From: UBA1413 sp964461455
Lineage (GTDB): Bacteria > Bacteroidota > Bacteroidia > Bacteroidales > Prolixibacteraceae
Reading direction: 5' to 3'
DNA: 5,512 nucleotides
NCBI GenBank assembly: GCA_964461455.1
Contig: CAYWUJ010000096.1
Span: 1 to 5,512, forward strand
In this document: positions 4,254-5,512 of the stretch, in pieces
Layout: the number at the start of each line of letters is the position of its first letter
Position numbering within the stretch: position 1 is the first letter of the stretch
Notes under the pieces: generated by a model
Database searches by the model: none
What the model was told of the DNA's origin: nothing
What the model saw: the letters and a program-made list of their open reading frames with translations, nothing else
Translations under genes and position numbers: made by a program

Positions 4254-5471
4254 ATGAAGATGCAAAATACTATTTTATTCATGCTTGTGCTGTCCCTTTT
4301 TCTGGGCAGTTGCGGGGTTCCCGGGAAAAAGGGGGAACCCCTGGAGCAGGTTATCGATGAATCGCTGGTCTTTGCCGAACGTCAGAGCCTGAAGATGGCC
4401 GAATCGCTGAAGGATATGCCCGGAAGGCTGCCCAAGAGCCTCACCCCGGCGGGGGAACTGGAAACCTGTGATCCGGCGTGGTGGGTGAGTGGTTTTTTCC
4501 CGGGGGTGCTCTGGTATCTTTATGAAAACAACCCCACCGACCCTCTGAAGGAGTGGGCGGCACACTTTTCGGGACGCGTGGAAAACCAGAAATACACCAC
4601 CGACAACCACGACGTGGGATTTATCATTTTCTGCAGTTTCGGGAACGGCTACCGGCTTACCGGTGACACCCTATACAGGGAGGTGATCAGAACGGCCTCC
4701 CAATCACTGATCACCCGTTTCAATCCCGTAACGGGGTGCATCCGCTCCTGGGATGCGGCGCCCTGGAACTCTGACTGGCAATACGCGGTGATTATTGATA
4801 ATATGATGAACCTGGAACTTTTGGAATGGTCGGCCAAAGCCTTCGGGGACACCACCTTCAGCCATGTGGCCCGCACCCATGCCAACACCACCATCCGCAA
4901 CCATTTCCGTGAAGACTTCAGCAGTGTGCATGTGGTTTCCTACGATACCCTGACAGGAAATGTGCAGGTGAAGAACACGTCACAGGGATACTCCGATACA
5001 TCGGCATGGGGGCGCGGACAGGCATGGGGGCTTTACGGCTTCACCATGATGTACCGGGAAACGGGCGACGAGGCTTATCTTCGCCAGGCTGAGGGCATTG
5101 CCGACTTCATCCTTCATCACCCCAACCTGCCGGAAGACAAGATCCCCTACTGGGATTTCAACGCCCCCGATATTCCGCATGCCCTCAGGGATGCTTCTGC
5201 CGGGGCCATCATCTGCTCGGCACTGATCGAACTAAGCGGATATGTTGCCCCCGGAAAGCAAAAGGAATATCTTGACGTGGCAGAGAGACAACTGCGTACC
5301 CTCAGCAGCCCTGCCTACCGTGCAGAAGAAGGGAAAAACGGGAATTTCATCCTCATGCACGGCGTAGGCCACATGCCCAACGGTACAGAGGTTGATGTTC
5401 CCCTGAGTTATGCCGATTACTACTATGTAGAGGCGCTGATGCGGATGAAAAAGGTACTGGGGGAAAGCTGA
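4254..5471 (+). CDS. GH88-family unsaturated uronyl hydrolase, outer-membrane or periplasmic lipoprotein
   Basis: The protein has 405 residues. A lipoprotein signal is clear: hydrophobic core ILFMLVLSLFL (7-17) and lipobox LGSC with C20 as the lipidated residue. The mature part is an (alpha/alpha)6-barrel-type enzyme. NHDVGF (118-123, D120) and IIDNMMN (180-186, D182) match the two catalytic Asp motifs of the GH88 family. GRGQAWGLYGF (253-263), RDASAGAI (312-319) and the C-terminal SYADYYYVEAL (385-395) are other family hallmarks. Known members hydrolyse 4,5-unsaturated uronic acids from oligosaccharides released by polysaccharide lyases (glycosaminoglycan, ulvan, alginate-like or xanthan types). 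The exact substrate cannot be read here. Start: ATG 4254 gives a proper signal peptide. ATG 4260 would also serve, while TTG 4212 would put 14 polar residues ahead of it. The gene probably belongs to a polysaccharide-use locus extending to the right; no lyase or SusC/D gene is in view. Confidence 0.93.
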   Translation: MKMQNTILFMLVLSLFLGSCGVPGKKGEPLEQVIDESLVFAERQSLKMAESLKDMPGRLPKSLTPAGELETCDPAWWVSGFFPGVLWYLYENNPTDPLKEWAAHFSGRVENQKYTTDNHDVGFIIFCSFGNGYRLTGDTLYREVIRTASQSLITRFNPVTGCIRSWDAAPWNSDWQYAVIIDNMMNLELLEWSAKAFGDTTFSHVARTHANTTIRNHFREDFSSVHVVSYDTLTGNVQVKNTSQGYSDTSAWGRGQAWGLYGFTMMYRETGDEAYLRQAEGIADFILHHPNLPEDKIPYWDFNAPDIPHALRDASAGAIICSALIELSGYVAPGKQKEYLDVAERQLRTLSSPAYRAEEGKNGNFILMHGVGHMPNGTEVDVPLSYADYYYVEALMRMKKVLGES

Positions 5472-5512
5472 AATTACCACTCCCCGCGGCAGCGCCGATG
5501 GGATATGCGCTC

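Overview
The window looks like a chromosomal segment of a Bacteroidota (Bacteroidetes) bacterium of moderate-to-high G+C. Two perfect copies of the Bacteroidetes -7 promoter element TAnnTTTG lie at sensible distances upstream of genes (528-535, 4131-4138). Most genes have A-rich start regions rather than strong Shine-Dalgarno sites. The gene types (long-form TrpB2, a lipoprotein GH88 glycosidase) also fit. Species cannot be fixed from the sequence.

Layout: (1) 1-396, the 3' end of a HAD-superfamily phosphatase gene entering from the left. (2) 397-785, a long regulatory region: an AT-rich inverted repeat, a Bacteroidetes promoter, a 21-residue leader peptide with four consecutive Trp codons, and mutually exclusive RNA pairings ending in a 16-bp intrinsic terminator with a 7-T tract. 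This is a complete tryptophan attenuator. (3) 786-2159, trpB2, the PLP-dependent tryptophan synthase beta-like protein, closed by a strong terminator (2189-2226), so it appears to be a single-gene transcription unit. (4) 2306-3391, a stand-alone ComEC/Rec2-type metallo-beta-lactamase-fold hydrolase. (5) 3392-3503, a short convergent intergenic region full of hairpins. (6) 3986-3504, minus strand, an unrecognised small protein with two membrane helices and a charged helical tail. (7) 3987-4253, a divergent intergenic region with a 12-bp palindrome, a TAnnTTTG promoter and a structured 5' leader. (8) 4254-5471, a lipoprotein of glycoside hydrolase family 88 (unsaturated uronyl hydrolase). The last 41 bases hold nothing I can identify.

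The genes do not form one pathway: terminators and strand changes split them into independent units. The clearest biology is the tryptophan-sensing attenuator in front of an isolated trpB2. It ties this often ambiguous TrpB homologue to tryptophan supply. The GH88 enzyme probably acts on unsaturated uronic-acid oligosaccharides made by polysaccharide lyases encoded elsewhere, possibly just to the right. I see no CRISPR array, tRNA, rRNA or insertion sequence.
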